DNA of 64,000 nucleotides from Ardenticatenaceae bacterium (GTDB taxonomy: Bacteria; Chloroflexota; Anaerolineae; Promineifilales; Promineifilaceae). Numbering within the stretch: position 1 is the first letter of the stretch; every line of letters starts with the position of its first letter. Positions 26,941 to 35,024 of the stretch are shown here, piece after piece. The stretch lies in assembly GCA_030065875.1 (NCBI GenBank), contig JASJCR010000008.1, positions 1 to 64,000 on the forward strand, written 5' to 3'. The position numbers and the translations under genes were made by a program. The notes under the pieces were generated by a model. It ran no database searches, was not told where the DNA came from, and was given only the letters and a program-made list of their open reading frames with translations.

Positions 26941-27185
26941 AAAATCCTATTAATTTCCTCATTTTTATAGTACTTAAGTACTTTAAGGTTGCTTCTCTCT
27001 CTGTAATCCCCTAATATTCTTGCAGCCTCTTGATGAGGTTTTACCAGTCTGCGCCATCTCAGTCACTCGCTCGCGGAAGTAAATAGACGGGCATAATTAG
27101 CGGAGGAAAAATCCCTACTGCAATTTAACTGAGACGCTGTCGCAAAAAGAAACGAAATAAAACGAATTAATAGGAAGGTAAAAAT
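26941..27185. other. Intergenic region between proS and a 65-residue gene
   Basis: This is a divergent region with no gene seen. It carries a perfect 14-base palindrome AGTACTTAAGTACT (26969-26982) and a small hairpin CCTCTTGATGAGG (27026-27038). The palindrome could be an operator for either side. A good ribosome binding site (AGGAAGG) precedes the ATG at 27186. Confidence 0.45.
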
Positions 27186-27383
27186 ATGGCATTTTCATAT
27201 ACCAACTCAAAAGACAGAACTTACTTTTTGCATTCAAAAACGACCACGCTTAAAAATGGAAATACACAGACCATTTACTTCTTTGCCAAAGAAGTAAAAG
27301 ACGGATCTCTGGACGCAGTTCCCGATGGTTACATGGTGTCTGAGAGCAAAAACGGTCTGCCTGTTTTGAAAAAAGCTAAATAA
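27186..27383 (+). CDS. Conserved-looking small protein of unknown function, 65 residues
   Basis: The protein begins MAFSYTNSKDRTYFLHS and contains QTIYFFAKEVKDGSLDAVPD and GLPVLKKAK. It is soluble, basic at the end, and has no signal peptide. I recall similar short proteins (YTNSKGxTYYLHxK...IYFFA) from several bacterial phyla, always without a function. AGGAAGG lies about 7 bases before the ATG, and a strong terminator follows 27 bases after the stop, so it is an independent, probably well-expressed unit. Codon use is more AT-rich than its neighbours. Confidence 0.82.
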   Translation: MAFSYTNSKDRTYFLHSKTTTLKNGNTQTIYFFAKEVKDGSLDAVPDGYMVSESKNGLPVLKKAK

Positions 27384-27410
27384 GTTTTCGATAACTTTAC
27401 ATCTTATTAA

Positions 27411-27445
27411 AAAAAAGAGCTCCAGAATTTCTGGAGCTCTTTTTT
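27411..27445. terminator. Strong bidirectional intrinsic terminator
   Basis: A perfect 15-bp stem, AAAAAAGAGCTCCAG (27411-27425) and CTGGAGCTCTTTTTT (27431-27445), has a 5-base loop AATTT. It serves both the 65-residue gene and, in the other direction, the infC-rpmI-rplT operon. Confidence 0.92.
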
Positions 27446-27472
27446 AATGACAACCGATTTTGCGTCGCGTGA

Positions 27473-28351
27473 TTAGCTGCGACGGCCTCCTTTGAGGCCA
27501 TCCTGCATCTCTTTCAGCTCGTCCCATTTTCCTTCAGCGGCGAGAGCGGCTTGCTCCGGCCAGGTTTCCGGGTTGGCGATTGAGATGCCAGCATCCTGGC
27601 GGACGATTTTATCAAGCTCTTCCACCGAAGCGGAAGCCACTTGGGCAAAGGTTTCGATCCCGGCGTCAGCGAGCACGCTGGCGATTTTTGGACCAACCCC
27701 TTCGAGCTTCTTCAAATTGTCTTTCTTGGATTTTTTGGCAGCCTTGGGCTTTGCTTCTTTGGCTGGTGCGGGAGGGGCCTCAACCGGCGCCTCAGCTTCA
27801 GCAGCCACCTCTTCTAAGACCGGTTCAGCAACGGTTTCTTCAACCGCTGCTTCAACGGCCGGTGCGGGGGCTTCTTCAGCTTTTGGCGCTTCTTCTTTAG
27901 CTTTGGCTTTTTTCTCTTTTGGAGAAATATCAGCCGCTTTGCCCACAGAGCCCGGACGGGAGACGCCAATCTCCACAACCTTGCGTGATCCACCACCGTT
28001 TTGCAGAGCGTCGCTGGCTACGGTTACCAAAGCGGCAAACGCAGCGGCGTCGCGTACGGCGATATCGGCCAGGGCCTTGCGGTCGATCCCGACATTGGCC
28101 ATTTTCAGGCCGTGCATAAAGCGACTGTAGCTCAGCCCGTTGAGGCGAGCGGCCGCATTGATGCGGGTAATCCACAGACGACGAAATTCACGGCGGCGTA
28201 CACGACGGTCGCGATACGCATACCAGTACGATTTCATCATCGCTTCATTTCCGCGACGGAACAGTTTGGAGCGCGTGCCCCACTGCCCCTTCACCATTTT
28301 CAGGATTTTTTTGTGTCGCCGTTGGGTAACGGCACCACCTTTTACTCTCAT
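27473..28351 (-). CDS. rplT: Ribosomal protein L20 with long linker and helix-hairpin-helix tail
   Basis: The first 118 residues are a complete L20 ([20 protein letters not shown] start, [20 protein letters not shown] in the core). A low-complexity Ala/Pro/Glu/Lys linker (about 119-212) and a C-terminal domain of about 80 residues follow. That domain begins [20 protein letters not shown], a helix-hairpin-helix DNA/RNA-binding motif. Normal L20 stops near residue 118. The ATG at 28351 with GAGG 9 bases upstream is chosen over an in-frame TTG at 28357. It is the last gene of the infC-rpmI-rplT operon. Confidence 0.93.
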   Translation of the reverse strand: MRVKGGAVTQRRHKKILKMVKGQWGTRSKLFRRGNEAMMKSYWYAYRDRRVRRREFRRLWITRINAAARLNGLSYSRFMHGLKMANVGIDRKALADIAVRDAAAFAALVTVASDALQNGGGSRKVVEIGVSRPGSVGKAADISPKEKKAKAKEEAPKAEEAPAPAVEAAVEETVAEPVLEEVAAEAEAPVEAPPAPAKEAKPKAAKKSKKDNLKKLEGVGPKIASVLADAGIETFAQVASASVEELDKIVRQDAGISIANPETWPEQAALAAEGKWDELKEMQDGLKGGRRS

Positions 28352-28428
28352 AGTCAAATACCTCGCATTTGTTGGGCTCCGGCGCTCAAGCGATCTGGTG
28401 ATCTACCGAGGCCGGGCAGCGAATTGAG

Positions 28429-28689
28429 TTAATTTTTGCTACCGGCTGGCGGGTGGGCTTTGTATTTTTTCAAATACGGAGCCATCCGTTTGATCCGGCG
28501 CTTGTCACCAGCGCAGGTGACTTCGTGCATTTTATCCAGCTGGTTCAAAGCCCGTTTGGATTTCCGACGGCGCAAGTGGGACTTGCCTTGTTTGGTTCGC
28601 AGTATTTTCCCATTTTTGGTTACTTTGAACCGCTTGGCAGCCGACTTGTACGTCTTGAGCTTGTACTTCTTCTTTTTTGCCTTAGCCAT
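28429..28689 (-). CDS. rpmI: Ribosomal protein L35
   Basis: This is a basic 86-residue protein with the L35 core: KLKTYKSAAKRFKVTKNGKI, then RTKQGKSHLRRRKSKR and RIKRMAPYLK. It is somewhat longer than the usual 65 residues because of short extensions at both ends. AGAGGT precedes the ATG. It lies in the canonical order infC-rpmI-rplT; a 124-base structured spacer separates it from infC. Confidence 0.95.
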   Translation of the reverse strand: MAKAKKKKYKLKTYKSAAKRFKVTKNGKILRTKQGKSHLRRRKSKRALNQLDKMHEVTCAGDKRRIKRMAPYLKKYKAHPPAGSKN

Positions 28690-28719
28690 GCTTACCTCTA
28701 CTCAAAATCGGTTGTCACC

Positions 28720-28777
28720 GGCGGCATTTGCACACCGCCTAACGACACAAACAGCACCCGTCTAACAACGCGTGCTG
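28720..28777 (-). promoter_or_regulatory. Candidate structured leader for rpmI-rplT autoregulation
   Basis: The spacer between infC and rpmI contains two stem-loops: CAGCACCCG (28752-28760) with CGCGTGCTG (28769-28777; one mismatch), and GGCGG (28720-28724) with CCGCC (28735-28739). In other bacteria L20 represses its operon by binding RNA in this region, so a similar leader is plausible here. Pairing to the known L20 leader consensus was not tested. Confidence 0.4.
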
Positions 28778-28813
28778 CAGAATCACAAATTTACAGTTAT
28801 CAACTAATCGGGA

Positions 28814-29362
28814 TTATTCAGTCTTCGGACTTAGCATCATCACCATCGACCACCCTTCCATATTGGGCTTCTGCTCGATGATGGAGACATCTTCTAAATC
28901 TTGGGCGACCCCTTCGATCAGTTCACGGCCGATTTCGGGATATTGAATCTCCCGGCCGGAAAACCGCACGGCAACCCTAACTTTTTTCCCACTTTCCAAC
29001 CATTTGCGGGCGTTACGTACCCGGATGTCCCGATGGAATTCAGCAATTTTTGGCTTGAGTTTTAGCGTCTTGATCTCAACTTTTTTCTGATTTTTGCGCG
29101 CTTCGCGCTCTTTGCGCGTTTTCTCATAGGCAAATTTGCCGTAATCCATAATCCGACACACCGGCGGCTTGGCGTTTGGCGCCACTTCAACTAAATCAAG
29201 GCCGGCCTCGCGAGCCAGCGCCTGCGCTTCCTGAATGGAAACGACACCGTGATTTTCATTGTCAGCACCAACCAACCGAACCTGTCTGGCGCGGATTTGG
29301 CGATTTGTTCGATAATTCGCCGAAACGGGCTTTCTTGCAATTGCTCTCTTTGCTCTTCTAAT
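28814..29362 (-). CDS. infC: Translation initiation factor IF-3, probable AUU start codon
   Basis: IF-3 binds the 30S subunit and checks initiator codon pairing. The IF3 N-domain (NRQIRARQVRLVGADNENHG), linker and C-domain (KPKIAEFHRDIRVRNARKWL) are complete only if translation begins upstream of the TTG at 29275. In that upstream frame there is no ATG, GTG or TTG before a stop. An ATT at 29360-29362, 8 bases after AGAGAGG, gives a 182-residue IF3 starting (I)RRAKRAIARKPVSANYRTN. AUU is the well-known autoregulatory start of infC in enterobacteria. A strong promoter lies upstream. Confidence 0.93.
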   Translation of the reverse strand: MRRAKRAIARKPVSANYRTNRQIRARQVRLVGADNENHGVVSIQEAQALAREAGLDLVEVAPNAKPPVCRIMDYGKFAYEKTRKEREARKNQKKVEIKTLKLKPKIAEFHRDIRVRNARKWLESGKKVRVAVRFSGREIQYPEIGRELIEGVAQDLEDVSIIEQKPNMEGWSMVMMLSPKTE

Positions 29363-29437
29363 CTGATTAGCCTCTCTGTTATATATCTAAAAACTGGTAC
29401 ACGTAATTGGGCCCTTTCTGAACGGACCGCGGGATTT

Positions 29438-29466
29438 ATGTTAGCATACAGACGGGGGTGTGTCAA
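29438..29466 (-). promoter_or_regulatory. Promoter of the infC-rpmI-rplT operon
   Basis: A perfect -35 TTGACA (29466-29461 on the minus strand) and TAACAT (29443-29438) are 17 bases apart. The predicted transcript starts near 29431, leaving a leader of about 70 bases before the AUU start. Confidence 0.72.
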
Positions 29467-29493
29467 CCGAATTACCAGAGAGAAAAGAGGGAT

Positions 29494-30495
29494 TTAAGAC
29501 GATTTTTGTATTATCCAGTCGACCTCTTTTTTGAGGAATTGAGGGCTGATTTCGCTCGCGCGAGCGACTTTTTTCGGCTCGCCTGCATTTTTGTAGAGGG
29601 CGGCCATTTCTTTTTTGGTGCCGGTTAGCGGATGACCTTCCTGCCATACAAAGGTGATCGGCCGGGGAGCGATACGGGCGGCCGCTTTTTCCAGGTCGAA
29701 CATCTTTCCTGCTTGACGGCCAAATATATGTGAGGCTTTGAACGCGGCGTGCATTTGGCCAATGGCGATCACCCCCTTGATTTCCGGTATGAGCGTGGTC
29801 CAAAACAGGGCCAAACCGGCCCCCAGGGGTTGACCAATTAGAATCGGAGAAGCGCCGATAATATCGAGCATAATCCGCAAATCGGCCAAAAGATCGGCCG
29901 GGGTCACCGGTCGAACCGCACTGGCGTGCAGCAGGTAGCGAAAGGGATCAAGCCCATACACCTCATACCCAAGATGGGCCAATGCCCCACAGCGCACATC
30001 GTCAACCCGATCAAACGTACCAAAGGTTGAAAGATAAATAAGGGGTGGGTTGGCGGTAATCTCACTGGGTGGGTAGTAGGTTGATTCCATGACCACTCCG
30101 CTGCGGAGGGGCATTAAATTTACCCGGCCGTAGCGGCTGAGCGGCAAGCCCAAAAAAGTGAGCTTGATTTCTGCGCCAAACCGTTCTTCGGCCCAGAGAC
30201 GGATGCCCTGTAAATCCATTTTAAAGTCGATATTGCCACCGTCTCCATCGCTAAGACCGGTGCCGCGCAAATCAAATACGAGGTGAGCGGTTTTTGAACG
30301 GGAAGAGAGGTTTTTTACCTCCTGCCGGGCACAAATAATGGTGCTTGTCTTGGTCAGAGGGAAATGGGGGACCCACACGCGCAGCGATTTGAGATCATCA
30401 TCGGAGATCCCCGCGGGGCGAATTAAAATGCTGTCAAGATACAAATCGTCATCGGTTAAAATGCCGAAATGTTCTTCTTCTGGCGTATGTGACAT
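29494..30495 (-). CDS. Alpha/beta-hydrolase-like protein, apparently without catalytic serine
   Basis: The 333-residue protein has segments typical of the alpha/beta hydrolase fold: HLVFDLRGTGLSDGDGG (about residues 70-86), GYEVYGLDPFRY and GASPILIGQPLGAGLALFW. The usual nucleophile elbow G-x-S-x-G is replaced by GQPLGAG, so it may be an inactive relative or use another residue. There is no signal peptide. It follows the solute-binding lipoprotein by 32 bases on the same strand and precedes the infC promoter. The substrate and role are unknown. Confidence 0.62.
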   Translation of the reverse strand: MSHTPEEEHFGILTDDDLYLDSILIRPAGISDDDLKSLRVWVPHFPLTKTSTIICARQEVKNLSSRSKTAHLVFDLRGTGLSDGDGGNIDFKMDLQGIRLWAEERFGAEIKLTFLGLPLSRYGRVNLMPLRSGVVMESTYYPPSEITANPPLIYLSTFGTFDRVDDVRCGALAHLGYEVYGLDPFRYLLHASAVRPVTPADLLADLRIMLDIIGASPILIGQPLGAGLALFWTTLIPEIKGVIAIGQMHAAFKASHIFGRQAGKMFDLEKAAARIAPRPITFVWQEGHPLTGTKKEMAALYKNAGEPKKVARASEISPQFLKKEVDWIIQKSS

Positions 30496-30527
30496 GGGGA
30501 TTCAATTCCCGTTGCATAAGTGGACAT

Positions 30528-32135
30528 TTAGCCGCTATCATCGGCCGGCTCGGGCGTTTCATCAGGTGGTGCCGGCTCAATATAATAGGCGTAGTCGGGA
30601 ATCAGGTCAACTATCCTTTGGTACCCCTCGATAATCGCCTGGCTGCTGGTGAAATAGCCGCTGAGCATCTCCTGCAGGACAATCGACATGGTGAATTCTT
30701 CATGGATGTTGGTAACCAGCGCTCCGTACCCTTCGCTAAACCCCCACCGGCTGCTGTTGGCGATGGCCGCGGTCATTTGAGCGACGGTTTCTTCTCCGTA
30801 TGCATCAACCAGGGTAGGCCCATTTGGCCGCAGGGGTAATTCTTGCCAGGAGCTGCGGAACTGCTGCGGGTCGGCAGGTGTCCCCAGACGCAGGGGAATT
30901 TTGCGTTCCGGCTCTTCCGCCAGCCACGTTTCATATCCTTCGTTTAGCCAATAGTTGATGACCGTTTTGCTCAAATCGGGATCGGCCTGCTGGGTAACGC
31001 CCAAATAGGTGTAGTGGCTAAATGCGATTGGGTCAGCTTCACCACCGCTTAATCTCGTGACAATCCCCGTGTTTTGGGCCAAAAATTGAGCGTTATCCTG
31101 ACATTCCGGGCAGATCGGAACGAGCTGATTGTCTAGACCGGCCAGTAAAACCAGCGTTTCCGGATCGGTGGTGATCATCCCTGTGCGGCCGGCCAGGTAC
31201 GCGTTGACGGCGCTGATGTCGGTTTGAATATCGCTGGGACTGTAGCTGTTGATCGCCAGGCGATAAAAATCAAGCGCAGCCAGACAGTCGGGGTGTAAAA
31301 TTAAAATCTCACCTTTTTCATCAATTAAATTGCAGTTGTTGGCCAGCGCCCAATATTCAAAGACGTGATGGGTGGCCACCAGACCTGATTCGGTAGGAAT
31401 GACGAGGCCGGAAATGAGGCTGCTGGAGATGCTGGTTTGCGCGCTCAAGGTTTCGGAGCGATAAATTTGGGAAGCCGCATCGAGAATATTGGCGTATGAA
31501 TCGGGCGGATCGAGGTTGAGGGTGTTAAACCAATCTTGCCGATAAATCGTCAGCTGCGGCCAGCCATCAGAGGGAACCGCCGCCGTTTGGTTTTCGACCT
31601 GCACCAGTTCAAGCGCCAACGGCTCGAAGGTCTCGGGATTCAGTTCCTCGACGAGCTGATCGGCCGCAGAGGGGTTGAGAATGCCGCGCTCCACCCAGCC
31701 GGCCGTAAATTCGACGGGGTGCAAAATCAAATCGGGCAGCGTGCCGGACAAAACGGCCGTTTCGACCAGATCCGGCAGGCGCGACTGCTCCACCAAAATA
31801 AATTCCAGGTAGATCCCGTGCTGCTCGATAAGGTCCTGCTGCATCGTGGTTAACGTTTCCCGATGCTCAGCAGAGGTTTCATTGACCCACAAGGTGACCA
31901 CCGGATTGGGATCAACCTGTTCAATGAGCTCGGGAGGGGCGGCGATCGGCTCACCGGTTGAATCCGGGACGGTCAAAATGACCTGGGTGGGTGTGGGTGG
32001 TGGTGGGGCATCTTGATTGGCCAGGCGGGGAGGGGTGGGCACCAGCCCCTGACAGGCGGCCAAAGTAAGAAGAATGAGACCAGAGACCAGAGACCAGAGA
32101 CGGGAGACGAGAGACGAGAGACGAGAGAGTTTCAT
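30528..32135 (-). CDS. Extracellular solute-binding-like lipoprotein
   Basis: This 535-residue protein has a lipoprotein signal ending in LAAC (Cys28), a Pro-rich linker (about residues 35-50), and a periplasmic-binding-protein-like body beginning PNPVVTLWVNETSAEHRETL. The body resembles family 1 (maltose/sugar type) binding proteins, with LPDLILHPVEF and YLAGRTGMITTDPETL. No ABC permease is adjacent. Residues 3-21 are encoded by a 7-base repeat array, which gives a 7-residue periodicity (LSRLSSL, VSRLWSL, VSGLILL) in the signal peptide. It lies 46 bases after coaX on the same strand. Confidence 0.78.
   Translation of the reverse strand: MKLSRLSSLVSRLWSLVSGLILLTLAACQGLVPTPPRLANQDAPPPPTPTQVILTVPDSTGEPIAAPPELIEQVDPNPVVTLWVNETSAEHRETLTTMQQDLIEQHGIYLEFILVEQSRLPDLVETAVLSGTLPDLILHPVEFTAGWVERGILNPSAADQLVEELNPETFEPLALELVQVENQTAAVPSDGWPQLTIYRQDWFNTLNLDPPDSYANILDAASQIYRSETLSAQTSISSSLISGLVIPTESGLVATHHVFEYWALANNCNLIDEKGEILILHPDCLAALDFYRLAINSYSPSDIQTDISAVNAYLAGRTGMITTDPETLVLLAGLDNQLVPICPECQDNAQFLAQNTGIVTRLSGGEADPIAFSHYTYLGVTQQADPDLSKTVINYWLNEGYETWLAEEPERKIPLRLGTPADPQQFRSSWQELPLRPNGPTLVDAYGEETVAQMTAAIANSSRWGFSEGYGALVTNIHEEFTMSIVLQEMLSGYFTSSQAIIEGYQRIVDLIPDYAYYIEPAPPDETPEPADDSG
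32078..32133 (-). repeat. Heptad array (CTCTCGT-type) inside the lipoprotein signal sequence
   Basis: Read on the coding (minus) strand: three CTCTCGT units, one CTCCCGT, three CTCTGGT and one CTCATTC. Because three units equal seven codons, the array stays open in frame and encodes most of the signal peptide of the protein at 30528-32135. Confidence 0.85.
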
Positions 32136-32181
32136 AGAGCGGAAACTTTACCTTTGAACTTAAATCTTTTTACTCAGAACT

Positions 32182-32961
32182 TTATTGGTTTCTTTCCGCC
32201 ACGATCTTCAACCCTTCCAGGGTAAGCCATGGATCGTAGGTTTTGATCATATCGGTGTGGGGGGCGATGACGTTGATCCATCCCCCGGTACCCACAATGT
32301 GGACATCATCACCGAGGGGGTCATAATTTTTAAGATCGTCGATGAGACGCGGAATCAACCCTTCAACCAAACCCAGATATCCAAAAACCAGACCGGATTG
32401 GATGGCGTGGGCGGTATTTCGACCAAGGGTTGCTGGTGGGGCCTGGTAATCGACCGGGCTTAATTTAGCAGCGCGTTTAAAAAGCGCGTCGGCCGTGATG
32501 CCCAATCCGGGGGAAATGACCCCACCAATCATATCTCCCTGCGATGTGACCACGTCGAGCTTGGTTGCGGTGCCCATGTCAACAATGATGCACGCCTTTT
32601 TAAAGCGCTCGTAAGCGGCCGAGGCGTTGAGCAAACGATCGGTGCCGACCTGGCCGGGAACGTCGGTGCAGTTGCGGATCCCCAAATCAAGCCCGGTATG
32701 AACGAACAGGGGATTGTGATGCAGATAGTGAATGCTGACCGTCATGAAGGTTTGGGTCAGCTGGGGCACAACACTTGACATAATAACGCGAGTAATTTCT
32801 TCTTCAAGCTCATGCTCTCGCAAGAGCCCCTTCAGATAAATCCCCAGCTCGTCGGCCGTGCGATCGTGAACCGTCCGCAGACGCCAGTGCGCGCGCCATT
32901 TATCGCCACCCCACACCCCCAGCACAATATTGGTATTGCCGATATCAATGGCCAGTAACAT
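32182..32961 (-). CDS. coaX: Type III pantothenate kinase
   Basis: CoaX phosphorylates pantothenate, the first step of coenzyme A synthesis. The ATG at 32961 gives 259 residues and places the phosphate-binding motif DIGNTN at residues 5-10 as usual for the family; an upstream open extension to 33138 is encoded by repeat sequence and rejected. Other family blocks are VPGQVGTDRLLNA and CIIVDMGTATKLDVV (catalytic Asp), plus SPGLGITADALF and GTGGWINVI. Type III enzymes are not inhibited by CoA (family knowledge). Three minus-strand genes from coaX to 29494 may be co-transcribed. Confidence 0.95.
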   Translation of the reverse strand: MLLAIDIGNTNIVLGVWGGDKWRAHWRLRTVHDRTADELGIYLKGLLREHELEEEITRVIMSSVVPQLTQTFMTVSIHYLHHNPLFVHTGLDLGIRNCTDVPGQVGTDRLLNASAAYERFKKACIIVDMGTATKLDVVTSQGDMIGGVISPGLGITADALFKRAAKLSPVDYQAPPATLGRNTAHAIQSGLVFGYLGLVEGLIPRLIDDLKNYDPLGDDVHIVGTGGWINVIAPHTDMIKTYDPWLTLEGLKIVAERNQ

Positions 32962-33062
32962 AACGGCCGATTGTATAGCGAGAAACCGGCGAAGAAAAGC
33001 GGCATTAATGTTTGCAAATGGGCACAAAATGGAAAAACTGCGTTTTATATGGTAGGAGAAGG

Positions 33063-33118
33063 GAAATGGGAAGTACGAAATACGAAGTACGAAATAGGAT
33101 TTACGATTTACGATTGAA
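33063..33118. repeat. Heptad array (TACGAAA-type)
   Basis: Units: TACGAAA, TACGAAG, TACGAAA, TAGGATT, TACGATT, TACGATT. It lies in the divergent region between coaX and the ComM-like gene. Confidence 0.72.
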
Positions 33119-33131
33119 CTATTGAGAGACG

Positions 33132-33216
33132 ATACCATTAATCAATAGTCAATAACCAATATACCAATACACCAATCGACCAATCGAACTAATCGACAAA
33201 TCGTTGATAATTGACG
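33132..33216. repeat. Mixed TCAATAG / CCAATAC short-period repeat block
   Basis: ATCAATA, GTCAATA, ACCAATA and TACCAAT units continue into CACCAATC, GACCAATCG, ACTAATCG and ACAAATCG units with 7-9-base spacing. The block ends about 10 bases before the ATG at 33227. Confidence 0.6.
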
Positions 33217-33226
33217 AGGTACCTGC

Positions 33227-34759
33227 ATGTTAGCAAAGGTTTTGAGCTGTGCGACGATCGGGCTGGAGGCGGAAACGATCCAGGTTGAGGTGGATATCGC
33301 CAAGGGGCTGCCCGGAGTAACAATCGTGGGACTGCCGGATGCGGTGGTGCGTGAAAGTCGGGATCGGGTGCAGGCGGCGATTAAAAACAGCGGTCTGACG
33401 TATCCGGCAACGAAGCGATTAACCGTCAATTTGGCCCCGGCCGATTTGCGCAAGGAGGGACCGGCGTTTGATTTGCCGATCGCCATCGGCATTTTGGCCG
33501 CCACCCAGCAAATATGGCATGGGCCGCTTGCCAAAAGCTACTTTATCGGTGAGCTGTCGCTTGATGGGGCGATTCGGCCGGTGCGAGGGTCCCTGCTGAT
33601 GACCGCTCTGGCCCGCGAAAAGGGGATTGAGCAGGTGTTTGTGCCCTTGATTAACGCCGGAGAGGCAGCCCTGGTGCCGGATGTCGATGTAATCCCGGTG
33701 ACTTCCTTGGCCCAGGTGGTGGGGCATTTAACCGATTTGTCACCGATCACCCCGTACCAGGCTGAATGGGATGAGATCTTTGCTTATGAGCCGCAGGTGG
33801 CGGCCGATTTTGCCGACATCATGGGGCAGGAGCACGTCAAACGGGCGCTGGAAGTGGCCGCGGCCGGGGCCCACAACGTGCTGCTCACCGGTCCGCCGGG
33901 CACGGGAAAAACGCTGCTGTCCAAGTCGCTGCCGGGCATCTTGCCCCCGATGACCCTCGATGAATCGCTCTCTGTCACCAAGGTTTACAGCGTGGCCGGG
34001 CTGCTCCCGGCCGACCGGCCGCTGATCCAGGATCGGCCGTTTCGCGCGCCCCACCACACCATCAGCTACGCCGGGCTGGTCGGTGGTGGGGTGTGGCCCC
34101 GGCCAGGAGAAGTGTCGCTGGCCCATCGTGGAGTCATGTTTCTCGATGAGCTGCCGGAGTTTGGCTCACGATTGATCGAAGTGCTGCGCCAGCCGCTGGA
34201 AGGGCTACCGCGGGAGGTGTCGATTTCCCGAGCCAGCGGCACGATTACTTTTCCGGCCAGCTTTATGCTGGTGGCGGCCCAAAATCCGTGTCCCTGCGGC
34301 TACTTCGGCGATCCAACACGTCGCTGCAGCTGCTCCAATTCGATGATTACTCGCTACCAGAAGCGAGTTTCCGGACCGCTGTTGGATCGCATCGATATTC
34401 ACGTGCAGGTGCCGCGCATCGATTACGAGAAGCTGAGCGGCAGCACCATTCCGGAACGCTCGGCCGTCATCCGCCGGCGGGTGGAGGAAGCACGGCGGCG
34501 GCAGGTCGAACGGCTGGCGCCGTGCCAGATGAGCGCCAATGCGGATATGGGACCGGCCGAAATTCGGCAGTATTGTCAGGTGGACCCGGCCGGGCAGCAG
34601 TTGATGAAAAGCGCCATGGCCCAAATGCAGCTTAGCGCTCGCTCGTTTCACCGGGTGCTCAAGCTGGCCCGCACCATCGCCGATTTGGCTCAGGAGGCAC
34701 ACATCATGCCGGCTCATCTGGCGGAGGCGCTGCAGTACCGGCCGCGCGAAAATGGATAG
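33227..34759 (+). CDS. comM: YifB/ComM-family Mg-chelatase-like AAA+ ATPase
   Basis: The 510-residue protein has the ComM layout: an N-terminal Lon-protease-like domain without its catalytic residues (about 1-165), an AAA+ Mg-chelatase domain with Walker A GPPGTGKT (about residue 224) and Walker B VMFLDELPEF, a four-cysteine stretch (NPCPCGYFGDPTRRCSCS), and a C-terminal helical domain. Family knowledge: ComM helicases promote branch migration during natural transformation. The adjacent comF or dprA seen in some genomes is absent here. The GC-rich gene starts after a repeat block, with GAGGT upstream. Confidence 0.92.
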   Translation: MLAKVLSCATIGLEAETIQVEVDIAKGLPGVTIVGLPDAVVRESRDRVQAAIKNSGLTYPATKRLTVNLAPADLRKEGPAFDLPIAIGILAATQQIWHGPLAKSYFIGELSLDGAIRPVRGSLLMTALAREKGIEQVFVPLINAGEAALVPDVDVIPVTSLAQVVGHLTDLSPITPYQAEWDEIFAYEPQVAADFADIMGQEHVKRALEVAAAGAHNVLLTGPPGTGKTLLSKSLPGILPPMTLDESLSVTKVYSVAGLLPADRPLIQDRPFRAPHHTISYAGLVGGGVWPRPGEVSLAHRGVMFLDELPEFGSRLIEVLRQPLEGLPREVSISRASGTITFPASFMLVAAQNPCPCGYFGDPTRRCSCSNSMITRYQKRVSGPLLDRIDIHVQVPRIDYEKLSGSTIPERSAVIRRRVEEARRRQVERLAPCQMSANADMGPAEIRQYCQVDPAGQQLMKSAMAQMQLSARSFHRVLKLARTIADLAQEAHIMPAHLAEALQYRPRENG

Positions 34760-35010
34760 CGGGTCTTATAACCGAAACACAGGTGTGACTATCCTTACAA
34801 AATGGCTTGACAATTGCTGGGGATTCAACTATATCAATAAGAGTGTTGGCTCTCTTATTAGTTACTTCATTTATCCACCGAATTATTTCAATTAAATAGT
34901 CAATCTTGCCAGAAATGGTGAAATTTTGCTTTGCTTCCCCAGCAATTCTTTTTGGTGTTGAAGCAAGGTTAAAGCAATCTGTGTGAAGAGTCGTGGACAG
35001 AATACATGCA
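34760..35010. other. AT-rich intergenic segment, possible gene remnant on the minus strand
   Basis: This 250-base gap is clearly more AT-rich than either neighbour. The minus strand reads a protein-like stretch (KIDYLIEIIRWINEVTNKRA and surrounding residues) without a plausible start or ribosome binding site. It may be a decayed or transferred gene fragment. No function is assigned. Confidence 0.3.
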
Positions 35011-35024
35011 CAAGGAGTAGGCGC

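Noticed and set aside
26860..26990. T-box leader for proS
   Set aside because: The predicted leader is only about 30 bases, and no T-box consensus or terminator lies between promoter and start.
29191..29466. ATG-started minus-strand frame overlapping the infC start
   Set aside because: It is in a different frame from IF3 and has no family features; it is explained by codon bias of infC and its leader.
33063..33138. N-terminal extension of coaX up to 33138
   Set aside because: The extra codons fall in a heptad repeat array and lack a ribosome binding site; the family motif DIGNTN needs the start at 32961.
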